Below are positions 24,752 through 33,627 of a stretch of DNA of 40,773 nucleotides, piece by piece. Under the pieces are notes generated by a model that did no database searches, had not been told where the DNA came from, and saw nothing but the letters and a program-made list of their open reading frames with translations. This DNA is from JBMYQA01 sp049600855 (lineage in GTDB: Bacteria > Bacteroidota > Bacteroidia > Cytophagales > Flammeovirgaceae). The position numbers and the translations under genes were made by a program. Each line of letters starts with the position of its first letter. Position 1 is the first letter of the stretch. Location of the stretch: NCBI GenBank assembly GCA_049600855.1, contig JBMYQA010000015.1, forward strand, positions 1 through 40,773, written 5' to 3'.

Positions 24752-24758
24752 AGTATAA

Positions 24759-25388
24759 ATGAATACCAATACGATTAACTTCACGGCTTTTGACTTTGAA
24801 ACGGCTAACCGCCATAACAGCAGCGTGTGCGCTTTAGGGATGGCAATGGTTCGAGAGGGAAAAGTGGTGGATACAAAATATTGGTTGGTCAAACCGACTC
24901 CGTCTCATTTTGATGGGATTAATATCAGTATTCACGGCATTCGGCCAGTTGATGTGCAAGATGCGCCTACCTTTGGTGAATTGTGGAGTGAATTGCAGCC
25001 TTATTTTGAAGGAACGCATCTTGTCGCTCATAATGCGGCTTTTGATATTGGGGTACTCAAAGGTACGTTAAGCGCTTATGACATTAACTTTCCCAATTGC
25101 TATTACTATTGCAGCATGTATTCGGCTAAGAAAATTCTTCCCGATTTGCCCAAGTATCGCTTGAATATGTTGGCGGCTTATTATGGCATCACGATTAACC
25201 ACCACCATGCCGAGAGTGATGCCATAGCGTGCGCTCAGGTGATGATTAATTTGTGTGAGAAAATTGGAGCGCACTCTTTAGAAAACCTCTTACAAATCCA
25301 AAATTGGCGATTAGGGCAGTTAACCCAAGCGGGAGAACATACTTCTTACAGTACCGCAAAACGGATGAGTAAGAAAAGAAGGCAGTGA
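24759..25388 (+). CDS. DEDDh 3'-5' exonuclease (DnaQ-like)
   Basis: A 209-aa protein of the DnaQ/epsilon exonuclease fold. The three Exo motifs are visible: FTAFDFETANR with the DxE pair (Asp12, Glu14), HLVAHNAAFDIGVLKG, and HHHAESDAIACA with the His and final Asp. The DEDDh metal residues are therefore complete. It is a stand-alone enzyme with a short basic tail (RMSKKRRQ) that may bind nucleic acid. The first part resembles the exonuclease domains often annotated as DNA polymerase III epsilon. Its stop lies 1 nt from the end of the convergent gene. Confidence 0.9.
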   Translation: MNTNTINFTAFDFETANRHNSSVCALGMAMVREGKVVDTKYWLVKPTPSHFDGINISIHGIRPVDVQDAPTFGELWSELQPYFEGTHLVAHNAAFDIGVLKGTLSAYDINFPNCYYYCSMYSAKKILPDLPKYRLNMLAAYYGITINHHHAESDAIACAQVMINLCEKIGAHSLENLLQIQNWRLGQLTQAGEHTSYSTAKRMSKKRRQ

Positions 25389-25389
25389 G

Positions 25390-26418
25390 TTAATCCATCA
25401 TATACTCAATCACTTTCTTTTTCACATCAAAAGGCTTTAAGTCTCCTAATCCAAGTGCCTCCACAGCAGTGCTGACTAAAAATTCTTCGGGAAAATTGAC
25501 AGGCATGCCGTCTTGTTGAACGTAAAATCGCCCAGCATCAAGTAATACTTTTAAAGGCAATAAACCAACTAACTCTGAACCTGTGACTTTAACTCCTCGG
25601 GCTTTTGCTGCTTTTTTAGCAGCTTCAAAAGCAACATGTACAGGTGTGGTATTAATATCAGTAATATTAGTAGAAACTTGCGCTTTGTTGTACTCTTCAA
25701 TGTACCAACCAATGGCTTTGACTGATTTTAATAACCCTGGAATGCGTTCCGCTTTGCCCTGTTCATCGCGAATAATCATACCATTTTCCTTTTTCACTCG
25801 CCCTGATTCCCGAATATCAAAAGCAATGGCATTGGCTACTTTGGTGTCTGTAGTGTTGAGATTGATGTTGTATGCAATTAGAAATTCCCTTGCCCCAATT
25901 GCGGTAGCGCCAGATCTTGGGTGGAATGTAGCAGGTCCAAAATCTGGTGGATGAACTTTCAGCTTTTCAGCTAATCCTTCATACTCGCCCGAACGTACAA
26001 CCGCCAAGTTTTTTCGCGCTGGAACGAGAGCAGCATGTTCATAACAGTAAACGGGATAAGCTAATTCTTCGCCCACGCGTTTGGCGAGCTGATGGGCGTA
26101 TTGTACCACTTCTTCCATGCTAATGTTTGCGATGGGGACTAAAGGACAAACATCAGTACCGCCAAATCGGGGATGTACACCCGTTTGCTTGCTCATGTCA
26201 ATCACTTGCTGAGCGGTTTTCATGGCTTGAAATGCAGCTTCTACAACGGCTTGGGGTTCACCAATAAAAGTAACCACCGTTCGATTGGCTGCATACCCAG
26301 GATCGACCTCTAGCAATTGCACTCCATGAACGGCTTCGATGGCAGCGGTAATCGTCTGAATGACTTCCCTATTTTGACCCTCAGAGAAGTTGGGCACGCA
26401 TTCGATGAGTTTCTTCAT
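25390..26418 (-). CDS. ftcD: Glutamate formimidoyltransferase
   Basis: A 342-aa enzyme matching the formimidoyltransferase half of FTCD. It transfers the formimino group from N-formimino-L-glutamate to tetrahydrofolate in histidine degradation. The N-terminal signature is MKKLIECVPNFSEGQNR. Other family landmarks are LLEVDPGYAANRTVVTF, HPRFGGTDVCPLVPI, YCYEHAALVPARKNLA, HPRSGATAIGAREFLIAYN and GSELVGLLPL. The cyclodeaminase half is absent, as in many bacteria with a stand-alone enzyme. The other hut genes are not in the window. It is the last gene of a minus-strand run with spacings of 12, 55 and 33 nt, so it may be in a longer transcript. Confidence 0.93.
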   Translation of the reverse strand: MKKLIECVPNFSEGQNREVIQTITAAIEAVHGVQLLEVDPGYAANRTVVTFIGEPQAVVEAAFQAMKTAQQVIDMSKQTGVHPRFGGTDVCPLVPIANISMEEVVQYAHQLAKRVGEELAYPVYCYEHAALVPARKNLAVVRSGEYEGLAEKLKVHPPDFGPATFHPRSGATAIGAREFLIAYNINLNTTDTKVANAIAFDIRESGRVKKENGMIIRDEQGKAERIPGLLKSVKAIGWYIEEYNKAQVSTNITDINTTPVHVAFEAAKKAAKARGVKVTGSELVGLLPLKVLLDAGRFYVQQDGMPVNFPEEFLVSTAVEALGLGDLKPFDVKKKVIEYMMD

Positions 26419-26451
26419 AACTTTTTATTGTTGACGTGAGTGCTCTAAGCA

Positions 26452-27303
26452 TTACCAATTAAATGAAGTTCCTAAGCCAATCCACTGCAACGGATCGGGG
26501 TCAATATAGGTCAAATATGGTTGATGACCGTTAAAATATTCAACTAAAAATCGAATGGTTTGCTTGTCTTTTTTGCCCAATTCAACGCCAAAAGCCGCTT
26601 TTATTTGTGGACGAAAATCAAAGTATTGAAATGATTTTACATCAGCGCCTGTAATGTATCGCACAAAGTTGGTTTTAGGAATGTGGTAATAGAGTCCTGC
26701 CTGCATGCTAAAACCATCAAAATCTACATTTTGAAAGGGAATCACTCCAGCTCCTGCGTAATAGCGAAGTCGCTCTTTTTCCCACTGAAGTGTGATGTCA
26801 AACTGATTGTAATTGTAAAGTTTCGCCGAGTCAAAAGTAGAGATGTTGTTGATGATGACAAAATCATCTCCCCAATGGGCTGAAAGGTGATACAGGCGAA
26901 AGCGGATGGCTAAGTCATCGCGGATCAGGTAAGTCAGGTTCGATGCCGCCTTGTAATCTACACCAATCATGGTACGGCCTGTTCCTAAATCATTTTTATC
27001 GAATTCGAATTGAGTAATGGCTAAAAACTCAATTCCCCATTCCCACCTGTGCTTGCCATTATTTCGGAGAAAAGACTTATATGTGCCGATGCCAAAGGGC
27101 AAAAAACTCCGTTGTGGGTTAAATACACTTCGGTTTTGACTGATGCCAGCAATGCTTCCAAACATTTGCGCCTCCAATGGATCAAGGTAAAGCGGTTTGA
27201 AGAACCTGCCTTTTGGAAGTAATTCTAATTTTGCTTTTTCTTCTTGGGCAAAAAGCACCTGCGTACAAATGAGTAAGCCCAATAGCCATACTAGCTGTTT
27301 CAT
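26452..27303 (-). CDS. Outer-membrane beta-barrel protein, DUF1207-like
   Basis: A 283-aa exported protein. The signal peptide is MKQLVWLLGLLICTQVLFAQ. The mature start KGRFFKPLYLDPLEAQMFGS resembles the FxPLxADPxxP opening of DUF1207 proteins. The rest alternates aromatic and polar residues in beta-hairpin fashion (WEWGIEFLAITQFEF, YYAGAGVIPFQNVDF, MQAGLYYHIPK) and ends with the outer-membrane-type terminus LGTSFNW. Its function is unknown; a small outer-membrane barrel is likely. It lies between a quinone oxidoreductase gene and ftcD on the same strand, with no clear functional link. Confidence 0.78.
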   Translation of the reverse strand: MKQLVWLLGLLICTQVLFAQEEKAKLELLPKGRFFKPLYLDPLEAQMFGSIAGISQNRSVFNPQRSFLPFGIGTYKSFLRNNGKHRWEWGIEFLAITQFEFDKNDLGTGRTMIGVDYKAASNLTYLIRDDLAIRFRLYHLSAHWGDDFVIINNISTFDSAKLYNYNQFDITLQWEKERLRYYAGAGVIPFQNVDFDGFSMQAGLYYHIPKTNFVRYITGADVKSFQYFDFRPQIKAAFGVELGKKDKQTIRFLVEYFNGHQPYLTYIDPDPLQWIGLGTSFNW

Positions 27304-27358
27304 ATGATTATCCTAATTTCAATTCGAGGCAAATGTATGCAATCTGATTTAGATCGAC

Positions 27359-28342
27359 TTACATCCCTGTCAGGATAATTTTACCAATATTTTTGTTGGC
27401 GGCCATGTAGCGATGTGCTTCGGCAACCTCTTCCCAATCAAAGGTTTGATCAATGACGGGTTTTAGGGAGCCATCACTGAAGCTTGGTAAACATCTTTCT
27501 CTAAATTCATCAATTAAGCGACTTTTATAGTCGATTTCTCTTGCTCGGAGTGTAGATCCCATCATTTTAATCCGTTTCATGAGTAAGCGTCCAAAATCGA
27601 ACCCATCTAGCATGCGTCCTCCAAGCATGGCTAATACCACCCATCTGCCATCAAATCCGATGCTTTTGATATTCTGTTTGTAGTAGCTGGCTCCGATAAA
27701 ATCAATAATGACATCTACGCCTTTGCCTTCCGTTGTCGCTTTTACACGAGCTGCAAAATCTTCTTTTTTATAATTGATGACCAAATTGGCTCCTAAAGAA
27801 AGACAATGGCTAATTTTTGCGGGAGAGCCAACTGTGGCAATGACCTTTGCCCCCAGTTTTTTAGCTAGTTGAATAGCTGCCGTACCCACACCACTTGCCC
27901 CTGCGTGAATGAGTATGGTTTCATCCTGCTGCAAATTAGCCAGCCAAACGATGGCTTGGTAAGCCGTCAGGAACACCTCGGCTATGCCAGCCGCTTCTTG
28001 AAAGCTTAAATGAGCAGGAATGGGCATGGCTAAGCGTTCGTCTAATACCACGTATTCGGCGTAACCACCTCCTGCTAATAAGGCAAAAACACGATCTCCT
28101 TTTTCCCAATCACCCACTTTCGAGCCGACTTCTTCCACAACTCCTGCAACTTCTAAGCCCATGATTTCACTTTCACCCTTTGGTGGAGGGTATAAACCTT
28201 GGCGCTGCGCTAAATCTGCCCGATTCAATGCGGTTGCTTTTACCTTTACTAAAATCTGATGGGCTTGAACACTGGGTTTAGCCACTTCACCCATATACAT
28301 GACTTCTGGTCCGCCAATACCTTTACATAGAATTGCTTTCAT
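27359..28342 (-). CDS. NAD(P)H quinone oxidoreductase (MDR superfamily, PIG3/QOR-like)
   Basis: A 327-aa zinc-free medium-chain reductase. Landmarks are the start MKAILCKGIGGPEVM, the catalytic-domain motif VKATALNRADLAQRQGLYPPP, GLEVAGVVEEVGSKV, and the nucleotide-binding AGASGVGTAAIQLAKKLGAKV. It resembles TP53I3 (PIG3), which reduces ortho-quinones with NADPH. No zinc-binding cysteine cluster is present. The gene follows the DUF5995 gene by 12 nt and is probably cotranscribed with it. Confidence 0.92.
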   Translation of the reverse strand: MKAILCKGIGGPEVMYMGEVAKPSVQAHQILVKVKATALNRADLAQRQGLYPPPKGESEIMGLEVAGVVEEVGSKVGDWEKGDRVFALLAGGGYAEYVVLDERLAMPIPAHLSFQEAAGIAEVFLTAYQAIVWLANLQQDETILIHAGASGVGTAAIQLAKKLGAKVIATVGSPAKISHCLSLGANLVINYKKEDFAARVKATTEGKGVDVIIDFIGASYYKQNIKSIGFDGRWVVLAMLGGRMLDGFDFGRLLMKRIKMMGSTLRAREIDYKSRLIDEFRERCLPSFSDGSLKPVIDQTFDWEEVAEAHRYMAANKNIGKIILTGM

Positions 28343-28354
28343 GGTACTTGTTAT

Positions 28355-29107
28355 TTATTCGCCAAGGATGGTGATTTTCTTTTGTACACTGCCGCGTTCC
28401 CCAATGCGAATGATTCCTGCCACCGTACTTAAAAAGGCTCCAGGGTTGTAAACTTTATCCGCTATTTTGGCGATTTGTCCATCCAAGGCGGTAATTTCTG
28501 TAGGCCACTCTTCTTGAGGCGTTTTGGCAAATGATTTGGCAACTTGCCAAGCCTGCATGCGGGCAATATTAATGCTGAAATTAATCACTTTTTCATCTTT
28601 ACGACCACCCACCCAATCGAGTAATTTTAGAACAGGCCAAACCCTAGCGAGTTGATCTTCTACTTGATTCACCAAACTGGCTAGTAACGCATTAATTTTA
28701 TCAAAATCTCCTTTCAGCGAGTCAATTTGGTTACCAGGGCATACCGTAGCCGAAGCTATTCCTAAATCGAGGTTAATGTGGGCATTCATTCCTAACAGTA
28801 AATGTTGCAGCACAATGGGCCAAAAACTTTTGCTCGCCTCAAAAGCAATGCGCCACGATTCCGTTAGTTCATCATTATTTTGGTAATGGTGAAAGGCTTG
28901 GATGTATCGATTGGCGAAAATGACATCCAACTTTTCCATCCGCGGCCCATCATCGAAATGATTTTCGGCAATTTTCTGCTTTACCAGAATGGTTACTCTT
29001 CGATACAGGGCAGGAAAATAACCCAAGGTACTGCTTTGCGCATTGGCCCAATTAATAATTTCAGTGAGCTGATCAATAACTTCATCAATGGTGCTAGCTT
29101 CTTGCAT
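28355..29107 (-). CDS. DUF5995-family protein
   Basis: About 250 aa from ATG 29107 (MQEASTIDEVIDQLTEIINWA), which fits the usual start of this family. The frame extends to an ATG at 29200, but the added 31 residues look unrelated. The family signature around NAHINLDLGIA is present. The protein is helical and soluble, with conserved His residues (HHYQ, HLLLGMNAH) that may bind a metal. Its biochemical function is not known. The upstream interval 29108-29392 contains nothing else that I can support. Confidence 0.8.
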   Translation of the reverse strand: MQEASTIDEVIDQLTEIINWANAQSSTLGYFPALYRRVTILVKQKIAENHFDDGPRMEKLDVIFANRYIQAFHHYQNNDELTESWRIAFEASKSFWPIVLQHLLLGMNAHINLDLGIASATVCPGNQIDSLKGDFDKINALLASLVNQVEDQLARVWPVLKLLDWVGGRKDEKVINFSINIARMQAWQVAKSFAKTPQEEWPTEITALDGQIAKIADKVYNPGAFLSTVAGIIRIGERGSVQKKITILGE

Positions 29108-29392
29108 AAGATTGGTGTGTTCTTTTAGGCAATATATAAAGACATCAGAAATAAAAGAACTATAAATGCGAATCAAGAGTTTAAACCCAAGTAAACTCAT
29201 AATAGTGGTGGAGGCTTTACCAAAAACATAAACATTGCACTCTTTTGTTGATCTTATTTTGGCAGCACCTTGAATAGTTACTTTTTCAATTCCATATAAG
29301 CGCCTATAGGCTTCATGAAATTGCTTTTCCCATGTTGATCAACGAGCAATCTACACTTGATTCGCATTATTAATGAAATGTAAAAGTCGAAA

Positions 29393-32300
29393 CTATAACT
29401 TCACGCCCATCAACAAAATATCGTCACGTTGTTGTACCCCTTTCATAAACTGATCTAACGTCTCATCTAAAACCTTTTTTTGTTCAGGGAGTGGCAAGTG
29501 GCAGTTTGCAATTAAAATGTCTTGTATTCTCTTGTTACCAAACTTTTTTCGAGATGTGTCATTCTGATCAGCAAAGCCATCAGAGCTTAAGTATAGGATA
29601 TTACCTTTGGGCAAGTACAGCTCTTTAGTTGTAATTTTTCTGTCATCTTTATAGTCAATACCTATAGATACATTGCTTCCTTTTACTCTTTGCATCTCTT
29701 TATTAGCATCTATGTACAGTAAGGGACGTTTGGCACCAGCGAATAGCACTTTTGTCAACCCTTCTTCTTTGTTGGTGTACTCAATGGTAACCATTGCGAC
29801 ATCCATTCCATTTTGATCTCCTGTTTTATCCTGTTTAAGTGCATTTCGCAATTCAAACCTTAGTTTTTCCAAAATCTCCCCAGGGTCTGTGATTTGTTTG
29901 GCTTTAATAATTTCGTTCAGTAAAGCATAACCAATCAGACTCATAAAAGCACCTGGTACTCCGTGTCCTGTACAGTCAATGGCAGCGACAGTTATTTTAT
30001 TTTCTATTTTTTCCATCAAATAGAAATCTCCAGAAACCACATCACGGGGGCGAAACAAGACAAAGTATTCGGTGAGTTCTTCTTGCATACGTTGTTCAAA
30101 AGGCAAGATTGCTTCCTGAATAGTTTGTGCTGATTTTATACTTTGCTTGATGTGGTGATTTTGGATAGTCAGTGTCTTGTTTTGAGCTTCTATAGCATCA
30201 CGTTGTGCCATAATCTCTTCACTTTGTTGCTGTAATTCCTCATTTTGAGCAACTATTTCTCCTTTTTGGGTTTGCAGAACAGTGTTTTTCTCAGCAATTT
30301 CCTTGGTACGCTCCTCTACTTTGTGTTCCAACACACGTTTTTGTCGCCTTATGGTGGTAGTGCGGTATTGGTAAAACCCAAACGCTGCTAATACGATTAA
30401 TGAAATCCAGCTTACTCTAAACCACCATGTTTGCCACCAAGCAGGCAGTATAATGAGTTCTATTGCCAGCCCCTCTGTATTCCAAATCTCATCATGATTA
30501 CTTCCCTGTACTTTAAATGTGTAAGTGCCATGTGGAATACCCGTGTAAGTCACAAAGTTTCGATTACCCAAATTACGCCAGTCTTTATCGTATCCTTCCA
30601 TCTTTACCTTGTATTGGTTGTCTTCTGAGCTTGCATAACTTAGCGCGGCAAATTCAAAGGAGAAAACGATGGCTTGCTCATAAGTTAATACTATTTTTTT
30701 GACCTTATTGACACTACCTATAAAGGGTAAAGACTGAATGTTTTGTTCTGCTTGAAGGAGTTCAATGGATTTGTTGGCTAATTGAAAATCTGTTAAAACA
30801 ATAGGAGGGAGGTAAGTATTATCTTTGACCTTATCAGGATAGAAGTGGGTGATGCCATTAGAGCCTCCAAAAAACAACTCTCCTGTTTCCGTATTTTTGT
30901 AATGACTGCCCTGACTGAAATCATCACTTTGCAAGCCATCCATTTCAGTGTAGTTTTTGAAGGTTTCGGTCTTGGGGTTAAACTGAGATAAACCTTTGTT
31001 GGTACTTATCCATAGGTTTCCCTGTCCGTCTTCTTCCATCGTATAGATGCTGCCAGGGAGTCCATCTTTTTGTTCATAATAGCGAATCTGAAAGCTACCA
31101 TCTTTCATAAAAGTTACCTTACCCAAGCCATTGCCATAAGTACCAATCCACAATTGCCCCGAACGCGTCTTTAGGATGTGCATAATCGTAGAACCTTTTA
31201 TGCCCGAGTTTTTATCCTCTGACGTATATGTTCGATATTGTTTTTCCTCGTTTTTTTCGTTGGGGTCAAATACTCCTAAAAATGAACCTTGACTCATCCA
31301 TAATCTCCCCTGATTATCCTCACATATCGTCCGAATCCGTTGATTTTTATCAAGCTTTAGCACCTTTTTAAAAGTTCCCGTTTTTCGGTTGAGTTTGTAA
31401 AGCCCATGCCAGCCCGATGCTACCCAAAAGTTACCACTGGAATCTTCAAATATGGCACTAATCCAATATCCTATAGAATGTTTGTTCTCAATGTAGTATC
31501 TTCGGAACTTTCCTGTTTCTATATCAAATTTATTAAGCCCATCAATGGAACCTGCCCATATGTCTCCTTGCTTGTCTTCGTAAAGCCGATAAATTTTGTC
31601 ATTGCTAATGCTCTGTGGATCAGATGCATTGTGTGTATGCATCATGGTTTTTCCCGTTTTTCGATTTACCTGAAATAGTCCCTTTCCGTTAGTAAGCATG
31701 AGTAGTATGTCTTTTTTTGCATACATTTTCCATACATTATCACTACGTTGTGAGACAGCGTCGAAACCCGAGGGGTGCATAAAACCAAACTTATAGCTTT
31801 TACTATCTATCTGATACAGTCCTCCACCAGATGTTCCCAACCATAACACTCCAGAGCGATCTTCATAAAGCGCATATGCACCACTTATTTTTACCTCGGG
31901 ATGCAAAAATTCTTTAAATGTTTTATTCTCTTCATCATACCAAAGCAGTTTATGCGAAGTCCCCACCCATAACACCCCATTCTGATCTTCAAGAATACTC
32001 CAGATTTTAGCAATTACTCCAACCTTATCCTCATGTACCTCGCCTGTTTTTCGGTTGAGTAATGCCATGTGTCCCTGATGATCACCTACCCAAAAACGTC
32101 CTTTACTATCTTCATAAATTTGAGTGAGGTCCGTTAATGTAAAGCTTTCAGATTTGTAGCGTGTAAAATTGAGCTTACCTGCTTCATGAGTCTTTGTATT
32201 TGCATAGTAAAGCCCCTTTTGGGTAGCAACCCACAATACCCCTTGCCGATCTTTGTAGATACTATTTATAGTATGTTTAGGCAAATAATAATGGTAACCA

Positions 32301-32896
32301 ACAGCATCAGCGGATGTGAGGGGAGTAACCAGGCAATTAAGACCATTTCCAGTACCAATCCATAAAGCTTCCGCGTCATCCTGATAGATACAGCTAACGA
32401 AACCATTACTTAACTGTGGGTATATTTGATTAGGAGGTGGAGAGGTAACATCCTTTTTTTGCCCTTTGGCAATACTACCAAAAGGAGCTATTTTACCAGT
32501 TTTTATATCAACCTTGTTCAAACCGTTACTTGTACCCACCCAAATATCGCCATCTTTGGTTTGGTAGATCGTATTTACATGATCATTGCTCAAGCTCATC
32601 GAATCAGTTTCTTCGTGAGTATAAGCTTTAAAATTGACACCATCATAACGGTTCAGTCCTCCAAGTGTAGCAAGCCAAATAAAACCTTGCTTGTCTTGCA
32701 TAATACACCTTAAAACCCCTTGCGAAAGCCCCTCTTTTGTGGTAAGGTGCTTTATTTTAAGTCGAGTCTGAATTTGCGGAGGTATGCTGTAGGTTTGTCC
32801 ATAAACTGTAGTAAAAGAGCATAATAAGAAACCAATAAGTAAGTATGAAAAGAATGATTCACTTAGTTTTTGTTTAAATCCTGTTTGATTGCCCAT
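29393..32896 (-). CDS. Two-propeller sensor with Y_Y_Y domain and SpoIIE phosphatase output
   Basis: A 1167-aa hybrid sensor. A signal peptide or anchor (about 15-34) is followed by two seven-bladed propellers built of Reg_prop repeats such as DKQGFIWLATLGGLNRYDG, DGDIWVGTSNGLNKVD and DRSGVLWLGTSGGGLYQID (about 45-700). A Y_Y_Y domain (YKVKMEGYDKDWRNLG) is next, then one transmembrane helix (about 838-858), a coiled coil (VLEHKVEERTKEIAEKN onward) and a SpoIIE/PP2C phosphatase from about 943. That domain has RDVVSGDFY, AAIDCTGHGVPGAFM, and DGFADQND for metal binding. Instead of a kinase, the output would dephosphorylate a protein, typically an anti-sigma-factor antagonist. No such partner is adjacent. 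Activity is probably ligand-gated from the periplasm. Confidence 0.93.
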   Translation of the reverse strand: MGNQTGFKQKLSESFFSYLLIGFLLCSFTTVYGQTYSIPPQIQTRLKIKHLTTKEGLSQGVLRCIMQDKQGFIWLATLGGLNRYDGVNFKAYTHEETDSMSLSNDHVNTIYQTKDGDIWVGTSNGLNKVDIKTGKIAPFGSIAKGQKKDVTSPPPNQIYPQLSNGFVSCIYQDDAEALWIGTGNGLNCLVTPLTSADAVGYHYYLPKHTINSIYKDRQGVLWVATQKGLYYANTKTHEAGKLNFTRYKSESFTLTDLTQIYEDSKGRFWVGDHQGHMALLNRKTGEVHEDKVGVIAKIWSILEDQNGVLWVGTSHKLLWYDEENKTFKEFLHPEVKISGAYALYEDRSGVLWLGTSGGGLYQIDSKSYKFGFMHPSGFDAVSQRSDNVWKMYAKKDILLMLTNGKGLFQVNRKTGKTMMHTHNASDPQSISNDKIYRLYEDKQGDIWAGSIDGLNKFDIETGKFRRYYIENKHSIGYWISAIFEDSSGNFWVASGWHGLYKLNRKTGTFKKVLKLDKNQRIRTICEDNQGRLWMSQGSFLGVFDPNEKNEEKQYRTYTSEDKNSGIKGSTIMHILKTRSGQLWIGTYGNGLGKVTFMKDGSFQIRYYEQKDGLPGSIYTMEEDGQGNLWISTNKGLSQFNPKTETFKNYTEMDGLQSDDFSQGSHYKNTETGELFFGGSNGITHFYPDKVKDNTYLPPIVLTDFQLANKSIELLQAEQNIQSLPFIGSVNKVKKIVLTYEQAIVFSFEFAALSYASSEDNQYKVKMEGYDKDWRNLGNRNFVTYTGIPHGTYTFKVQGSNHDEIWNTEGLAIELIILPAWWQTWWFRVSWISLIVLAAFGFYQYRTTTIRRQKRVLEHKVEERTKEIAEKNTVLQTQKGEIVAQNEELQQQSEEIMAQRDAIEAQNKTLTIQNHHIKQSIKSAQTIQEAILPFEQRMQEELTEYFVLFRPRDVVSGDFYLMEKIENKITVAAIDCTGHGVPGAFMSLIGYALLNEIIKAKQITDPGEILEKLRFELRNALKQDKTGDQNGMDVAMVTIEYTNKEEGLTKVLFAGAKRPLLYIDANKEMQRVKGSNVSIGIDYKDDRKITTKELYLPKGNILYLSSDGFADQNDTSRKKFGNKRIQDILIANCHLPLPEQKKVLDETLDQFMKGVQQRDDILLMGVKL

Positions 32897-32961
32897 ATAA
32901 TAAATGATTACATCTTAGCTGTATTGTATACCTTTAGTAATGGAATACCTGATTGCGTTAT

Positions 32962-32984
32962 ATCACCACATAAGGAATGGTGAT
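32962..32984. promoter_or_regulatory. Inverted repeat upstream of the SpoIIE sensor gene
   Basis: ATCACCA (32962-32968) and TGGTGAT (32978-32984) are perfect 7-nt arms separated by 9 nt, 66-88 nt before the start at 32896. This may be an operator for the sensor gene. No promoter with a good TAnnTTTG element was found with it. Confidence 0.3.
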
Positions 32985-33033
32985 TTTTGCTTAAAATAAC
33001 TTTATTAGAGTTAACTAAAAGATGTTAGAATAA

Positions 33034-33179
33034 TTAGAGCCTGTTTGGAAATATGTTCTTGATTTTTTTAGACGGCTTTTTCCTCCTGTTTTCGTTACGT
33101 AAAAACGGTGTTTAGCACCTCAACTGCTGGAAAACTTCACGCTAAAAAACTTCACGACTAATTTCAAAACAACCTCTTA
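33034..33179. mobile_element. MITE-like element A with imperfect terminal inverted repeats and TTA flanks
   Basis: The ends GAGCCTGTTTGGAAAT (33037-33052) and ATTTCAAAACAACCTC (33161-33176) are inverted copies with 13 of 16 positions matching. TTA flanks both ends (33034-33036 and 33177-33179), as a target duplication would. The interior (about 108 nt) has no coding potential and contains a direct repeat AAAACTTCACG near 33131-33156. The pattern fits a non-autonomous derivative of an insertion sequence. Confidence 0.6.
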
Positions 33180-33221
33180 GAGATTGTTTGAACTGAAAGA
33201 AAAAATTTAAACAGTCTCTTA
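33177..33221. mobile_element. MITE-like element B, abutting element A
   Basis: It starts GAGATTGTTTG (33180) and ends CAGTCTC (33218); arms AGAGATTGTTT (33179-33189) and AAACAGTCTCT (33209-33219) pair with one wobble. TTA lies on both sides (33177-33179 shared with element A, and 33219-33221). The right end, read in reverse, matches 1353-1379 at 25 of 27 positions, so it is a dispersed family and not a chance hairpin. Confidence 0.55.
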
Positions 33222-33238
33222 GGATATACAACGACTGA

Positions 33239-33463
33239 TTAATATAGCATTTTTTTTGAATAGATTACCATTATTTCTATCGTTAAATGAGCTAGTTTTT
33301 TCATCAACTTTTTACAGGTGCTATCATTAGGTTTTCCAATTTGGCACTGTTTGCCACAACAATGGCAATAAAAACTCTGCTTGCCTGTCGCTTTAATCCC
33401 ATTTTTCTTTACCTTTCCACTGTGACAGTGAGGACAATATACTTTTACTTGAACGTAGGACAT
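33239..33463 (-). pseudogene. IS1-family InsA-like fragment
   Basis: A 74-aa reading frame starts MSYVQVKVYCPHCHSGKVKK and continues with CHCCGKQCQ, a four-cysteine zinc ribbon (CPHC...CHCC) typical of the N-terminus of InsA from IS1 elements. After residue about 43 the similarity stops and the frame ends with a Lys/Ile-rich tail. No InsB catalytic frame follows on either strand, and I see no IS1 ends. It is therefore a degraded remnant next to the two MITE-like elements, marking a site of repeated insertions. A small functional zinc-ribbon protein is less likely. Confidence 0.6.
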
Positions 33464-33627
33464 TCATGTAAATTCGTTCTTTACTGTCCTTTTCATAATA
33501 GCATACATCATATATTCTGGAACACTACCTAATATCTAAATAAAGCTTAAGTAGCTCAAACAGGCACGTTGAGTTTTTTTAGTGCCTTTGCCTCTAATCA
33601 GTATTTATCACCATTGATTTAAGTAAT

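Noticed and set aside
25583..25954. Open frame of 123 codons opposite the glutamate formimidoyltransferase gene
   Set aside because: It is fully antisense to a well-conserved enzyme gene and the translated sequence has no recognisable feature; a shadow frame.
33562..33587. AGGCAC...GTGCCT inverted repeat before the sulfotransferase-like gene
   Set aside because: Arms of only 6 nt with a 14-nt loop in AT-rich DNA, and no gene ends just upstream on the plus strand; likely chance.
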